DNA of 64,000 nt from CATQHD01 sp965202675 (GTDB taxonomy: Bacteria > Actinomycetota > Acidimicrobiia > Spongiisociales > Spongiisociaceae), in contig OZ241842.1 in NCBI GenBank assembly GCA_965202675.1, forward strand, positions 1,240,001 through 1,304,000, in the 5' to 3' direction. The notes under the pieces were generated by a model. That model worked only from the letters and a program-made list of their open reading frames with translations. It made no database searches and had not been told where the DNA came from. Below, in pieces: positions 8,319 through 16,623 of the stretch. Numbering within the stretch: the stretch's first letter is position 1; every line of letters starts with the position of its first letter. Both the position numbers and the translations under genes were made by a program.

Positions 8319-9140
8319 TTACCGCATTGCCGGAGGGTCGGTCGACTCAGGCCGGGGCCGGTCGGAGAAGCCGTCCGGGGCGGAACCTACCGCGAGGTCC
8401 TGCTGGATTCTCCGGAGACGGGCGGCTTTGCGGCGCGCGAAGGGCGAGCGCGCCTTGGAGGCGAGCAGATCGATGAGCGCAAAACGGCGTTCGATGTACT
8501 TGACGATCAGATACACCCCGATGGTCAGGGCCAGGTACACCAGGACCGTGGCCAGATAGACCTCGAAGTAGCGGAAGGTGCGGTTGGCGAGGACGTAGCT
8601 GACCCGCAGCAGCTCTTCCACCCCGATCAGATAGACGAGCGAAGAATCTTTGATCATGCCTATGAACATGTTTCCCGTGGGGGGGATGACTATCCGGATC
8701 GCCTGTGGAAGCACGACCCTGATGAAGGCTTGGGCGCGGCCCATGCCCACCGACAGGGCGGCTTGGCGCTGCCCTTCGGGGACCGCCTGGATTCCACTGC
8801 GAAAGATCTCGCCCAGCCAGGCCGAATACTGGATTGTCAGAGTAACGATGCCCGCCTGGATGGCGGTGATCCGAAGATCGAACTGGATGGCCACGCCGTA
8901 GTACACGAAGAGGACGAACACCAGGAGGGGAATGGCTCGGAACAGGTTTATGTAGGCCGCAACCAGAGGGGCGATGATCCGAGAGGGCGACATGCGCAAC
9001 AGGGCGACCACCAAGCCGAGCGCGGCGGCCAGCACGAAGGAGGCCAACGAGATCAGGATGGTCAACCGCGCCCCGTCCATGAAGATGTCCCGGTTGTCCC
9101 AGATGAACTCCGGACGGAACACGGCCTGGGCGAGGGTCAC
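8319..9140 (-). CDS. Amino-acid ABC transporter permease (HisM/GlnP family)
   Basis: A 273-residue inner-membrane permease. GARLTILISLASFVLAAALG and FRAIPLLVFVLFVYYGVAI are typical of the polar amino-acid permease family. The EAA loop that contacts the ATPase reads AALSVGMGRAQAFIRVVLPQ. The C-terminus is basic and probably cytoplasmic. The start overlaps the end of the upstream ATPase gene by four bases. The three genes (ATPase, permease, binding protein) form one minus-strand operon. Confidence 0.93.
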   Translation of the reverse strand: MTLAQAVFRPEFIWDNRDIFMDGARLTILISLASFVLAAALGLVVALLRMSPSRIIAPLVAAYINLFRAIPLLVFVLFVYYGVAIQFDLRITAIQAGIVTLTIQYSAWLGEIFRSGIQAVPEGQRQAALSVGMGRAQAFIRVVLPQAIRIVIPPTGNMFIGMIKDSSLVYLIGVEELLRVSYVLANRTFRYFEVYLATVLVYLALTIGVYLIVKYIERRFALIDLLASKARSPFARRKAARLRRIQQDLAVGSAPDGFSDRPRPESTDPPAMR

Positions 9141-9898
9141 AGGATCGCCTCCAAGAACGCCCGCGTGCGCGCCTCGCGGGGGTGATCGTATATCTCGCGC
9201 CCGCCCTGTTCGACTATCACCCCCTCGTCCATGAAGATGTTGACGTCCCCCGCTTCGCGCCCGAACCCCATTTCGTGGGTAACCACGACCATGGTCATCC
9301 CCGATTCGGCCAGGGTGCGCATCACGCCGAGCACCTCACCGACCAGCTCGGGGTCGAGCGCCGAGGTGGGCTCGTCGAACAGCATGATCTTGGGCGCCAT
9401 TACCAATGACCGGGCGATGGCCACCCGTTGCTGCTGCCCGCCCGACAGCTGCGACGGAAAGGCCCCGATTTTGTCCAGCAGACCCACCTGATCCAGATAG
9501 GCGGCGGCTCTGTGCTCCGCCTCGCCCCGCTTCATGCGCTTTACGCGGCGCAGCGCCAGGGCCACGTTTTCCAGCGCCGTGATGTGGGGGAATAGGTTGA
9601 ACTGCTGGAATACCATCCCGATCTGCTGGCGGAGCTCACGGGGTTTGCCGCGGGGATGGTCCTCCCCTTCCACGCCCGGTCCGTACTCTTTGCCGTCGAA
9701 CCAGACCGACCCCGAGTCGGGCCGCTCCAGCAGGTTGGCGGTGCGGAGCAACGTCGATTTGCCCGATCCGGAGGGCCCGAAGATAACCGCATGCTGGCCC
9801 TGCCCCACGGAAAGGTCCACGCCCCGCAGGACATGGTTCGGACCGAACGACTTGTGGATGCCGCGGAGCCTCAAGACCAGCTCGGCGGGCGCAGTCAT
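9137..9898 (-). CDS. Amino-acid ABC transporter ATP-binding protein (GlnQ family)
   Basis: A 253-residue ABC ATPase with Walker A FGPSGSGKST, Q-loop MVFQQFNLFPH, signature LSGGQQQRVAIARSL, Walker B IMLFDEPTSALDPE and the switch histidine in VVTHEMGF. It energises uptake through the permease and binding protein that follow. It is the first gene of the operon. The substrate cannot be fixed from the sequence beyond polar amino acid or similar. Confidence 0.95.
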   Translation of the reverse strand: MTAPAELVLRLRGIHKSFGPNHVLRGVDLSVGQGQHAVIFGPSGSGKSTLLRTANLLERPDSGSVWFDGKEYGPGVEGEDHPRGKPRELRQQIGMVFQQFNLFPHITALENVALALRRVKRMKRGEAEHRAAAYLDQVGLLDKIGAFPSQLSGGQQQRVAIARSLVMAPKIMLFDEPTSALDPELVGEVLGVMRTLAESGMTMVVVTHEMGFGREAGDVNIFMDEGVIVEQGGREIYDHPREARTRAFLEAIL

Positions 9899-10005
9899 TA
9901 CCCGGCCCGCCGGCCGGCCGCAGGCAGGTTTCCGGGTGGGCGGGCCATTGCGCCGTCCGTTTCATGGGAGAGACAGGGACGAAGCGCCATGCTACATGAG
10001 GGGGT

Positions 10006-10464
10006 TCAGGGCCGCCGCCCGATCGGGTGCACGGCGGTCCGATGGAAACCCTCCGACCCCGCCGCCTTCAGCTTCATCTCAACGATCCGCCAGCCGTCTC
10101 CGGTTCGCCTGAAGCGGCAATGGTACTGCCCCCACACCCGGGCGTCGGGGGCGCCGGAGCGGTACGAAACCCAGGCGAACAAGTAGGCCGTTCCGGCGGC
10201 CCCGTCCTCGCCGTCGGCGCGGAGCATCACGTTGGTTATATGGTGGGACGCGGCGGCAAAAATGGTGTCGAGGCCCTGCTTGACGGCGGGGAGAACGGCC
10301 CGGCGGCCGCGGATGGCCGGCATTTCCGGCCCATAGTCGATCACCGCGTCGTCAGTAAACAGCTCGGCCGCCGCCTCGGGCTCATTGCGGTCGAAGTGCT
10401 CCGCATAGGCGTAGAAGAGATCGGTGAGAGCCTCTCGGTCGGCGCGGTCGAGCAACGGCGCCAA
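10006..10464 (-). CDS. SnoaL-like (NTF2-fold) protein
   Basis: A 152-residue protein of the SnoaL/NTF2-like superfamily. LTDLFYAYAEHFDRNEPEAA, AELFTDDAVIDYGP and the C-terminal beta strands (GQYHCRFRRTGDGWRIVEMKL) are typical. Members act as small polyketide cyclases, hydratases or ring-hydroxylating dioxygenase subunits, and many have unknown substrates. It stands alone on the minus strand between the ABC operon and a small ORF, so context gives no further clue. Confidence 0.8.
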   Translation of the reverse strand: MAPLLDRADREALTDLFYAYAEHFDRNEPEAAAELFTDDAVIDYGPEMPAIRGRRAVLPAVKQGLDTIFAAASHHITNVMLRADGEDGAAGTAYLFAWVSYRSGAPDARVWGQYHCRFRRTGDGWRIVEMKLKAAGSEGFHRTAVHPIGRRP

Positions 10465-10609
10465 TGCCCGCCTCTTCAGCCGCCTGCGCCCAAGACGGCC
10501 AACAGCCGAGCGGACGCCGCCCGGGGGCCCTTCTGGATGGACTGCCGCCGGGCCGATCCCTCAAAAGAGAACAACCCGCCCCGTCCCTTCGAACAACCCC
10601 TCCGGGCGG

Positions 10610-10741
10610 TCAAGAAGCATCCCGCTTTCTGCCGGACCGGCGGCGGGTCTTGGCCCTGCGCTCCGCCCAGATGATCAGCAGGAGCCCGACGAAGGCGATC
10701 CCGAACCCCATAATGTGATCGTAGGCGTGATGGGCGAGCAT
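10610..10741 (-). CDS. Possible 43-residue single-span membrane protein
   Basis: A small ORF starting ATG at 10741. A His-containing N-terminus (MLAHHAYDHIM) leads into one hydrophobic helix (GFGIAFVGLLLIIWAE) and an Arg/Lys-rich tail, a positive-inside topology that chance ORFs rarely show. A weak GGG element precedes the start. No family was recognised. It lies in the 349-base interval between the SnoaL-like gene and the SLH gene; nothing else was seen there. Confidence 0.4.
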   Translation of the reverse strand: MLAHHAYDHIMGFGIAFVGLLLIIWAERRAKTRRRSGRKRDAS

Positions 10742-10813
10742 CCCTATAACCCCGCCGGCGGTCCGGCAGGCCGGCCTGTTAACATATACCGCGGCTCCAG
10801 ATAGAAGTACCAA

Positions 10814-12421
10814 GTGCACTCTAGTCTGCCCGGACGCACAACCCACCGACGCGCGGCCTTCGCATACGCGGCTGCATTCCTTCTGGCCGCGTCCGCCGTG
10901 TTGCTCGCCGTCCGGGGCGGCCAAGGGCAGGAAGTCCAGCCCACCACCGGCATCATTCTGTCCGCCGCGCCCGCCAACCTCTCCGAAGGGGCGTCCAGCG
11001 TCGCTTTCACCATTACCGCCCGCTGGGCCAGCGGAACGGGCGACATCACCAACCGGACGATCAACTACACCATCACCCTGCCCTCCGGAGTCACTGCAAA
11101 CCCCAACACTCTGACCGGCACGGTGACCATCGCGAGCGGCCAGGTTAACGGTTCGTCCACCCACACCAGCCTTGCCCTTTCCAACCTGGACAACAACGCG
11201 GTGGACAACCCCGCCCGCAACATCACAATTAGCGGGTCGGTGGCAGCGGCCCCCTCTATACCCGTCCATTCCGCTACCGTGCCGATCGTCGACAACGACG
11301 GAACCACCGTCCCGCCTACCACCACCGGGACAACCGCCCCGCCGCCCACCACCGGGACAACCGCCCCGCCGCCCGCCGCGACCGCGACCACCGCACCCGC
11401 CGCTCCGCCCACAGCTCCCCCGCCGCCCGCCCTGGCGGAGGTGCTGCCCGACTGGTCGGCCTGCATCGGCCCGGCCCGGCGCGCCACGAAGTTCGCCGAT
11501 GTGGCGGGATGGGATTCGAACCCCGCCATCAGATGCGCCGCCTATTACGGCATCACCAAAGGCCGGACCCCCACCCGGTTCGCGCCCGCCGAACGGGTGC
11601 CCCGTTGGCAGATGGCCCTGTTCTTGTACCGGGCGTCGGGGCCGGCCGGGGTGGAGCTGCCGGAAGCAACCGATCAGGGTTTCACCGACATCGACAGCCT
11701 GACGGAGGAGGTACAGAACGCGGCCAACACCCTGTCTGCAATCGGGATCATGCCCGGAGCGGCGGAAGGGATGTTCGACCCGCAGGGCTTGATCTCACGC
11801 CGGTCGATGGCGGTGATCCTCCACGGCTTCCTTCAGAGGGCCACCCTCCAGAAGGGCGTAACGATATCCGGGGGGACTACCGGCTTCACCGACCTGGACA
11901 GCCTGTCCCCGCAGGAGCGGCGGGCGGTGGCAAGGCTGTTCGCCCTGGGTGTGGTCAGGGGAACCACCGCCGGCGCCTTCGCTCCGGACAATCCGGTCAC
12001 CAGGGGGCAAATGGTGCAGTTCATTACCCGGGCCCTGGCCTATACCATCGTCCGCCCGGCCGGGATAACCATGCAAGCCGACCGCGCCACCGCCGCCGGC
12101 CGCTCGGTGGATGTGGTGGTGTCGGTGCGGGACGAATCCTTCCTTCCGACGGCGGGCGCCCGGATCGACATGCTCACCTCCTTCACCGCCGGGGATCTCT
12201 TCGCAGACGACGGCGCCTGCCTGCCCGGCGTGTTCTTCCGGTTGGCCGGCGGTCAGGCATGCCTGATCGACCCGGACGACCCGCTTACGGACCAGAACGG
12301 CGACCTGCGGCTGCGGGTGCATGAGGTGAGGGCCGGCCAGCGGGTGTGGGCGTGGACAGGAGCGGTCGGCGGCGAACTGACCGGCCTGGTGCGCCTGGGC
12401 CGGATCACCTTCACACTGTAG
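10814..12421 (+). CDS. Secreted protein with three SLH domains
   Basis: A 535-residue exported protein starting at GTG 10814. A hydrophobic signal segment (AFAYAAAFLLAASAVLLAV) is followed by a beta-sandwich region resembling a Calx-beta fold (about residues 40-165), then a low-complexity Thr/Pro/Ala linker with repeats of TTGTTAPPP. Next come three S-layer homology repeats starting at KFADVAG, GFTDIDS and GFTDLDS, each ending in a basic (R)-W/S-Q/M motif. A C-terminal beta domain with two paired cysteines closes it. SLH repeats bind secondary cell-wall polymers, so it is likely held on the cell surface. Confidence 0.85.
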   Translation: MHSSLPGRTTHRRAAFAYAAAFLLAASAVLLAVRGGQGQEVQPTTGIILSAAPANLSEGASSVAFTITARWASGTGDITNRTINYTITLPSGVTANPNTLTGTVTIASGQVNGSSTHTSLALSNLDNNAVDNPARNITISGSVAAAPSIPVHSATVPIVDNDGTTVPPTTTGTTAPPPTTGTTAPPPAATATTAPAAPPTAPPPPALAEVLPDWSACIGPARRATKFADVAGWDSNPAIRCAAYYGITKGRTPTRFAPAERVPRWQMALFLYRASGPAGVELPEATDQGFTDIDSLTEEVQNAANTLSAIGIMPGAAEGMFDPQGLISRRSMAVILHGFLQRATLQKGVTISGGTTGFTDLDSLSPQERRAVARLFALGVVRGTTAGAFAPDNPVTRGQMVQFITRALAYTIVRPAGITMQADRATAAGRSVDVVVSVRDESFLPTAGARIDMLTSFTAGDLFADDGACLPGVFFRLAGGQACLIDPDDPLTDQNGDLRLRVHEVRAGQRVWAWTGAVGGELTGLVRLGRITFTL

Positions 12422-12474
12422 ACCCGGGGGCCGGGGTGTTCCCCGCCGGCGAGGCCCGGCCGGTTCGGAAAGGG

Positions 12475-12505
12475 TTGTTAAATAATGCCGCGTACTACCT
12501 ACAAT
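12475..12505 (+). promoter_or_regulatory. Candidate promoter of the 12556 lipoprotein gene
   Basis: TTGTTA (12475-12480) and TACAAT (12500-12505) are separated by 19 bp and lie 50 bases before the ATG at 12556. The -10 is good but the spacing is long, so this is a tentative sigma-70-type call. Confidence 0.35.
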
Positions 12506-12555
12506 AAGCCGCACTCGGGAATCATATCCAGGGACATGACCAGAACGACCCAACC

Positions 12556-13194
12556 ATGAATCGAAAGCTTCGAGTCTGCGCCGCATCGATCGCGGCCGCC
12601 CTGGCCCTGGTTGCCTGCGGCGGCGGCAGCCCCGACAGCACCACCTACCGCGACATCGAGAACCGCTCGCTGTTCGAGCTGCCCAACGAGTGGAACCTGT
12701 ACCCCGCCGACGAGCTCATCCAGATCACCCCCGTCCCTTTCCTGCCCGATATAGGGGGGTACCGGCCCATCTCCTTCGTAGCCTTCGACGGCGCCGCCGG
12801 ACGCAGCCTCGACAACCTGACCGTTGATGTAACAACCTCCCCCTATCCGATCGGCGCCCATATCATCCGCCAGATCAGCCCCGAGGAGAAGGACCTCCTT
12901 TCCCGCCGGATCATGGCCCTCTCCGCCTACGACGTGACCGAGGGCGGCCAAGGGGTGACCGTCGACACCTGGGATTTCACTTTCGGCCGGGACTTCACGG
13001 GCATCGGCGCCACCGTCGGCCTCACCAACGAAGACGGACGACGGCAGGGATTGGTGTATGTTCTGGCGGTAACCAACCCCGAGGTAACCGAGCTGTATTC
13101 GATGGCGGCCGGCTGCTCGCTGGACTGCTTCACCCGGCAAAGCGAGCAGATCGTGGAGGCGGTCGACTCGTGGGCGGTGAACACCAGGCGATGA
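12556..13194 (+). CDS. Lipoprotein of unknown function
   Basis: A 212-residue lipoprotein. MNRKLRVCAASIAAALALVAC gives a clear signal and lipobox (ALVAC). The mature part is a compact mixed domain (ITPVPFLPDIGGYRPISFVAF, ISPEEKDLLSRRIMALSAYD, VDTWDFTFGRDFTGIGATVG) with two C-terminal cysteines (GCSLDC) that could form a disulfide. It precedes the FtsH-like protease gene by 30 bases and may be cotranscribed with it. No family was recognised. Confidence 0.75.
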   Translation: MNRKLRVCAASIAAALALVACGGGSPDSTTYRDIENRSLFELPNEWNLYPADELIQITPVPFLPDIGGYRPISFVAFDGAAGRSLDNLTVDVTTSPYPIGAHIIRQISPEEKDLLSRRIMALSAYDVTEGGQGVTVDTWDFTFGRDFTGIGATVGLTNEDGRRQGLVYVLAVTNPEVTELYSMAAGCSLDCFTRQSEQIVEAVDSWAVNTRR

Positions 13195-13224
13195 TGGAAC
13201 CGGTGAAGCAGCAGTGAGCAGGCG

Positions 13225-15816
13225 ATGAAGACCCGCAAGAGGACCCTCAAGACCGATGTCCGGCGGCGGTCCCCCACCTGGGACCGCATGAAGTTCATCG
13301 TGCTGATCCTGTTCCTGCTCGGCATCCTGGTCAGCGCCAAGGTCGGCGCCCCCTTCACCACCCTGGAACAAGCCCTGTACGACTCTTGGAACGAGACCTT
13401 CGGGCGGGTGCTGATGATCGCCCTTCCTCTGGAGATACTCCGCCAGATCCACTACTACATCTCGGAGAAGGCGGGCGCCTACAACCGGTTCTGGGCCAAG
13501 GGGGTGTTCGGGGGGATGGAACGCCAGGCCCACCGGCGCTTCAAGCCGTGGACCCGCTTCCGGCTGGGCCGGTACGTCCGGATCATCGTCTTCCTGCTGA
13601 TCCTGGGGGCGGTGGTCGACTACTTCGTGGCCGACACCAACGGGCCGATCGAAACGCTGATCCAGCTCCCCAACATCCTGGCCCGCAACCTCCAGCAGTT
13701 CATCTTCTTCCTCTTCTATCCGATCCTCCTGATCTCCCAGTTCGTGGCGCTCTTCTGGTTCCTGTCCCGAGGAGGGGTGGACACGGTGATGCCCGAGGAG
13801 ATCGAGACCCGCTACTCGGATGTCTGGGGCCAGGACCACGTGCTCGACCTGGTGCGGGAGAACGTCGGGTTCTTGGAAAAGCCGGACGAGATCGAGGCCA
13901 AGGGCGGCTACATCCCGGGCGGGATCCTGCTCTGGGGACCGCCCGGCACCGGCAAGACCCTGATTGCCGAGGCGACCGCGGGCGAGGTGGGCCTGCCCTT
14001 CGTGTTCGTGGAACCGGGCGCCTTCATCAACATGTTCTTCGGGGTGGGCATCCTCAAGGTCAAGGGCCTGTTCCGCAAATTGCGCAAGATGGCCCTGCGC
14101 CACGGCGGGGTGGTGGTGTTCTTCGACGAGGCCGACGCCCTCGGCAGCCGGGGCGCCCTCCCCCAGGGAGGGGGGCCGCCCCAGCCCGCCGACCCGCTCA
14201 CCTTCGGGATGCTTTGCAACGGCGCGTTCTACCTGAGCCCGCAGTCGCTCGCCGTCATCCAAGAGGCTGGCGCGCCCGCCGACCGGGCGGCCGCCTCCTA
14301 CCCCCCCCCCCGGACCGAAGAGGGCTCCGGAAGCCTGATCAATCGGATAATCATGGGAGGCGGGATGGGCGGCGGCGGGATGGGCACCCTGCAGGCGCTC
14401 CTGACCGAGATCTCCGGCCTCAAGAAACCCCGGGGCATCACCAACAAGGCCCGCAAGGCGCTGGGCATGAAGCCCAAGCCTCCCCCCAAGTACCGCATCT
14501 TCATCATGATGGCCACCAACCTTCCCAGCGTGCTGGACCCGGCGTTGCTGCGGCCCGGCCGCATCGACCGCATCTACAAGGTCGGCTACCCCACCAAGGA
14601 CGGGCGGGTGCGCACCTATCAGGGTTACCTGGCCAAGGTCAGCCACAGCATCAACGACGAGCAGGTGGACGAGCTGGCCGCCAAGACGCCCTACTACTCG
14701 GGCGCCAAGATCAAGGACCTGGTCAACGAGGCCCTCATCCTGGCGAAGCGGGACGACCGCGATGTGGTCGAATGGGAGGACATCTGGAAGGCCAAGACGC
14801 TCAAGGAGATGGGGCCGGCCGAGGGCTTCGAGTATGTGGAGCGGGAGGAGTTCGCGGTCGCCATCCACGAAGCCAGCCACGCGGTGGCCGGCCACCTCCT
14901 GAAGCCCCATCACGCCATCGACATGGCCACCATCGAGCGGCGGGGAGAAACCGGCGGGTTTGTCTCCTCCATCCCCCTAGAGGATCGGTTCGTGCAGTGG
15001 AAAACCGAGCTGGAGGCGGATATCAAGACCGGGCTGGCCAGCCTGGCCGGGGAACGGATGTTCTTCGGAGACGACAACTCGATGGGCGTGGGGGGAGACC
15101 TCCGGAACGCCACCCACATGATGAGCAGCATGATCGGGGTCTGGGGCATGGGCGACAACATCGCCTCCATGTCCGGGATGCCCCGCCATGCGCTCGACCA
15201 GCCGCCCGACCCGACCGACAAGATCGCCCAAACCATGTCGGCGCAGATAGAGCGGGGACTCCAAGCCCTCTACCGCGAGGTCTACGACCTGCTCGAGGAG
15301 CACAAGGCCGCGGTGTTCAACGTGGCGGTGCGCCTGCAGGAGAAGAAGACCATCTCGGGCCGGGAAGTAGCCGAGATCATCGGCATCGAAGCCGGCGCGG
15401 TTGCCAGAGAAAAGCCGGTCGGCTTCGCGGCGGTCAGCGCGGAGGACCACCGGAGCGCCCTGGGGCTGCCCCCGCCCGAAGAGGAGGCGGAAACCCAACC
15501 CGTTGCCGAGGCCGATGAAGAACAACCCGGCTCGGATGGACATCTCGACGGACAGCCTCCGCTCACCGCAGCCGTCCAAGACGGACAGCCCGACCAGAAC
15601 GAACACCTCGAGGCCGCCCAAGACGGACAACCCTCACCCGACGGACATTCCGACGGCGGAGGGGCGTCCGAGGCAACGTCCGAAGACAGCCGGACCCCTC
15701 CGGACGACGGGGCAGAATCGGCCGCTCCGATACAGGACAACGGACAGCCCGCCCCCGAACCCAAGACCACCTCACCCCGCCGCTCCCGCTGGAAGCTCTT
15801 GCGCCGCCGGCCGTGA
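13225..15816 (+). CDS. FtsH-like membrane AAA+ metalloprotease
   Basis: An 863-residue protein. Hydrophobic segments near residues 23-40, 62-72, 118-135 and 158-180 anchor it. The AAA module has Walker A GPPGTGKT (about 238-245), Walker B VVVFFDEADA (about 297-304) and LLRPGRIDRI. The M41-type peptidase has HEASH (548-552) as zinc site and D625 in GVGGDLRNAT as likely third ligand. Unusually, about 125 residues rich in Gly, Pro and Met (307-430) separate Walker B from the second region of homology. The last 110 residues form an acidic tail with DGQP-type repeats. It should extract and degrade membrane or misfolded proteins. It is a divergent FtsH relative rather than the canonical one. Confidence 0.85.
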   Translation: MKTRKRTLKTDVRRRSPTWDRMKFIVLILFLLGILVSAKVGAPFTTLEQALYDSWNETFGRVLMIALPLEILRQIHYYISEKAGAYNRFWAKGVFGGMERQAHRRFKPWTRFRLGRYVRIIVFLLILGAVVDYFVADTNGPIETLIQLPNILARNLQQFIFFLFYPILLISQFVALFWFLSRGGVDTVMPEEIETRYSDVWGQDHVLDLVRENVGFLEKPDEIEAKGGYIPGGILLWGPPGTGKTLIAEATAGEVGLPFVFVEPGAFINMFFGVGILKVKGLFRKLRKMALRHGGVVVFFDEADALGSRGALPQGGGPPQPADPLTFGMLCNGAFYLSPQSLAVIQEAGAPADRAAASYPPPRTEEGSGSLINRIIMGGGMGGGGMGTLQALLTEISGLKKPRGITNKARKALGMKPKPPPKYRIFIMMATNLPSVLDPALLRPGRIDRIYKVGYPTKDGRVRTYQGYLAKVSHSINDEQVDELAAKTPYYSGAKIKDLVNEALILAKRDDRDVVEWEDIWKAKTLKEMGPAEGFEYVEREEFAVAIHEASHAVAGHLLKPHHAIDMATIERRGETGGFVSSIPLEDRFVQWKTELEADIKTGLASLAGERMFFGDDNSMGVGGDLRNATHMMSSMIGVWGMGDNIASMSGMPRHALDQPPDPTDKIAQTMSAQIERGLQALYREVYDLLEEHKAAVFNVAVRLQEKKTISGREVAEIIGIEAGAVAREKPVGFAAVSAEDHRSALGLPPPEEEAETQPVAEADEEQPGSDGHLDGQPPLTAAVQDGQPDQNEHLEAAQDGQPSPDGHSDGGGASEATSEDSRTPPDDGAESAAPIQDNGQPAPEPKTTSPRRSRWKLLRRRP

Positions 15817-16037
15817 TGTTCGCAGGAGGTCGTCCCCGGTGACACTCGTAGGGTATTGCGGGCAGTGCCTCCGAGCGCTCACCTAGGCCGGCTCATCGAA
15901 TGAATACCGCCTGCTCTCCGCTCCGGGGAAAAATCGATTTCACCTTCTCATTACGACTACTGCGTAAACCGCATACTCGATTCGGCCGGGCCGCGGAAAG
16001 CCCGCAGCCGGGACCTGGTTGCCGCCTCGAGCGCCTG

Positions 16038-16064
16038 TTGCCGCCGGGCCGGTGCTGATAGAAT
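16038..16064 (+). promoter_or_regulatory. Candidate promoter giving a near-leaderless transcript
   Basis: TAGAAT (16059-16064) lies only seven bases before the ATG at 16072, with TTGCCG (16038-16043) 15 bp upstream. If used, transcription would start at or next to the start codon; no Shine-Dalgarno sequence is seen, as expected for a leaderless mRNA. The rest of the 15817-16071 gap shows nothing recognisable. Confidence 0.35.
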
Positions 16065-16071
16065 TACGGCC

Positions 16072-16623
16072 ATGAGCGAGTTCAGACAGGACCATTACTA
16101 CGAGGAAGGCTCGGACGCCGGAGGCATTCCCCCCGACCAGATAGAGGAGTTCCTGGCCGGCCCGGACAGCACCTGGCTGTTGAAGCTGGCCTTCGTCAAG
16201 CCCGACGGATGGCCGATGGTGGTGCCCCTCTGGTACCAGTGGGACGGGAACGCCTTCTACGTGGTGGGCCGCAAGCGCTCCCAGTGGGTGCATGACCTGG
16301 CGGTCAACCCGCAGTGCGCCGTCTGCATCGAAGAGACGGCTCACCCCCGCATCCGCAAGGTGCTGGCGCAATGCACCGCCGAGATCGCGGAGGGTCCGGC
16401 CAAGGGCGAAGGCTCGCAGTGGGCGCCTATCGCCGAGGAGATGGCCGCCCGTTACACCGGCCCCGCCGGCCCCGAACAGCTGAAAGCCTCCTGGGACTGG
16501 GACCGCTACCTGGTAAAGCTCGCCCCCCGAGGCAAGCTGATCACCTGGCAGGGGGCCGACTGGGCGCTGCGTTATTTCGACCCCGGACAACGGCCCGACC
16601 TGGAAGCCAAGGCCCGCCGGTGA
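16072..16623 (+). CDS. PPOX-class (pyridoxamine oxidase-like) split-barrel protein
   Basis: A 183-residue FMN- or F420-binding split-barrel protein. WLLKLAFVKPDGWPMVVPLW and the following WYQWDGNAFYVVGRKRSQWV match the PPOX fold, as does NPQCAVCIEE. Such proteins bind FMN, F420 or heme and catalyse redox reactions on small molecules; which cofactor applies here is not visible. It is the first gene of a seven-gene operon. Its stop overlaps the next start (GTGA). Confidence 0.8.
   Translation: MSEFRQDHYYEEGSDAGGIPPDQIEEFLAGPDSTWLLKLAFVKPDGWPMVVPLWYQWDGNAFYVVGRKRSQWVHDLAVNPQCAVCIEETAHPRIRKVLAQCTAEIAEGPAKGEGSQWAPIAEEMAARYTGPAGPEQLKASWDWDRYLVKLAPRGKLITWQGADWALRYFDPGQRPDLEAKARR

Noticed and set aside
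11495..11530. tRNA T-arm-like sequence (GGGATTCGAACCCC)
   Set aside because: It lies in the coding frame of the SLH protein (GWDSNPAI) and no acceptor, D or anticodon stems surround it.
13386..15518. A 710-residue + strand open frame overlapping the FtsH-like gene
   Set aside because: Composition is Arg/Pro/Gly/His-rich shadow coding and no domain is visible, while the other frame encodes a complete AAA protease.
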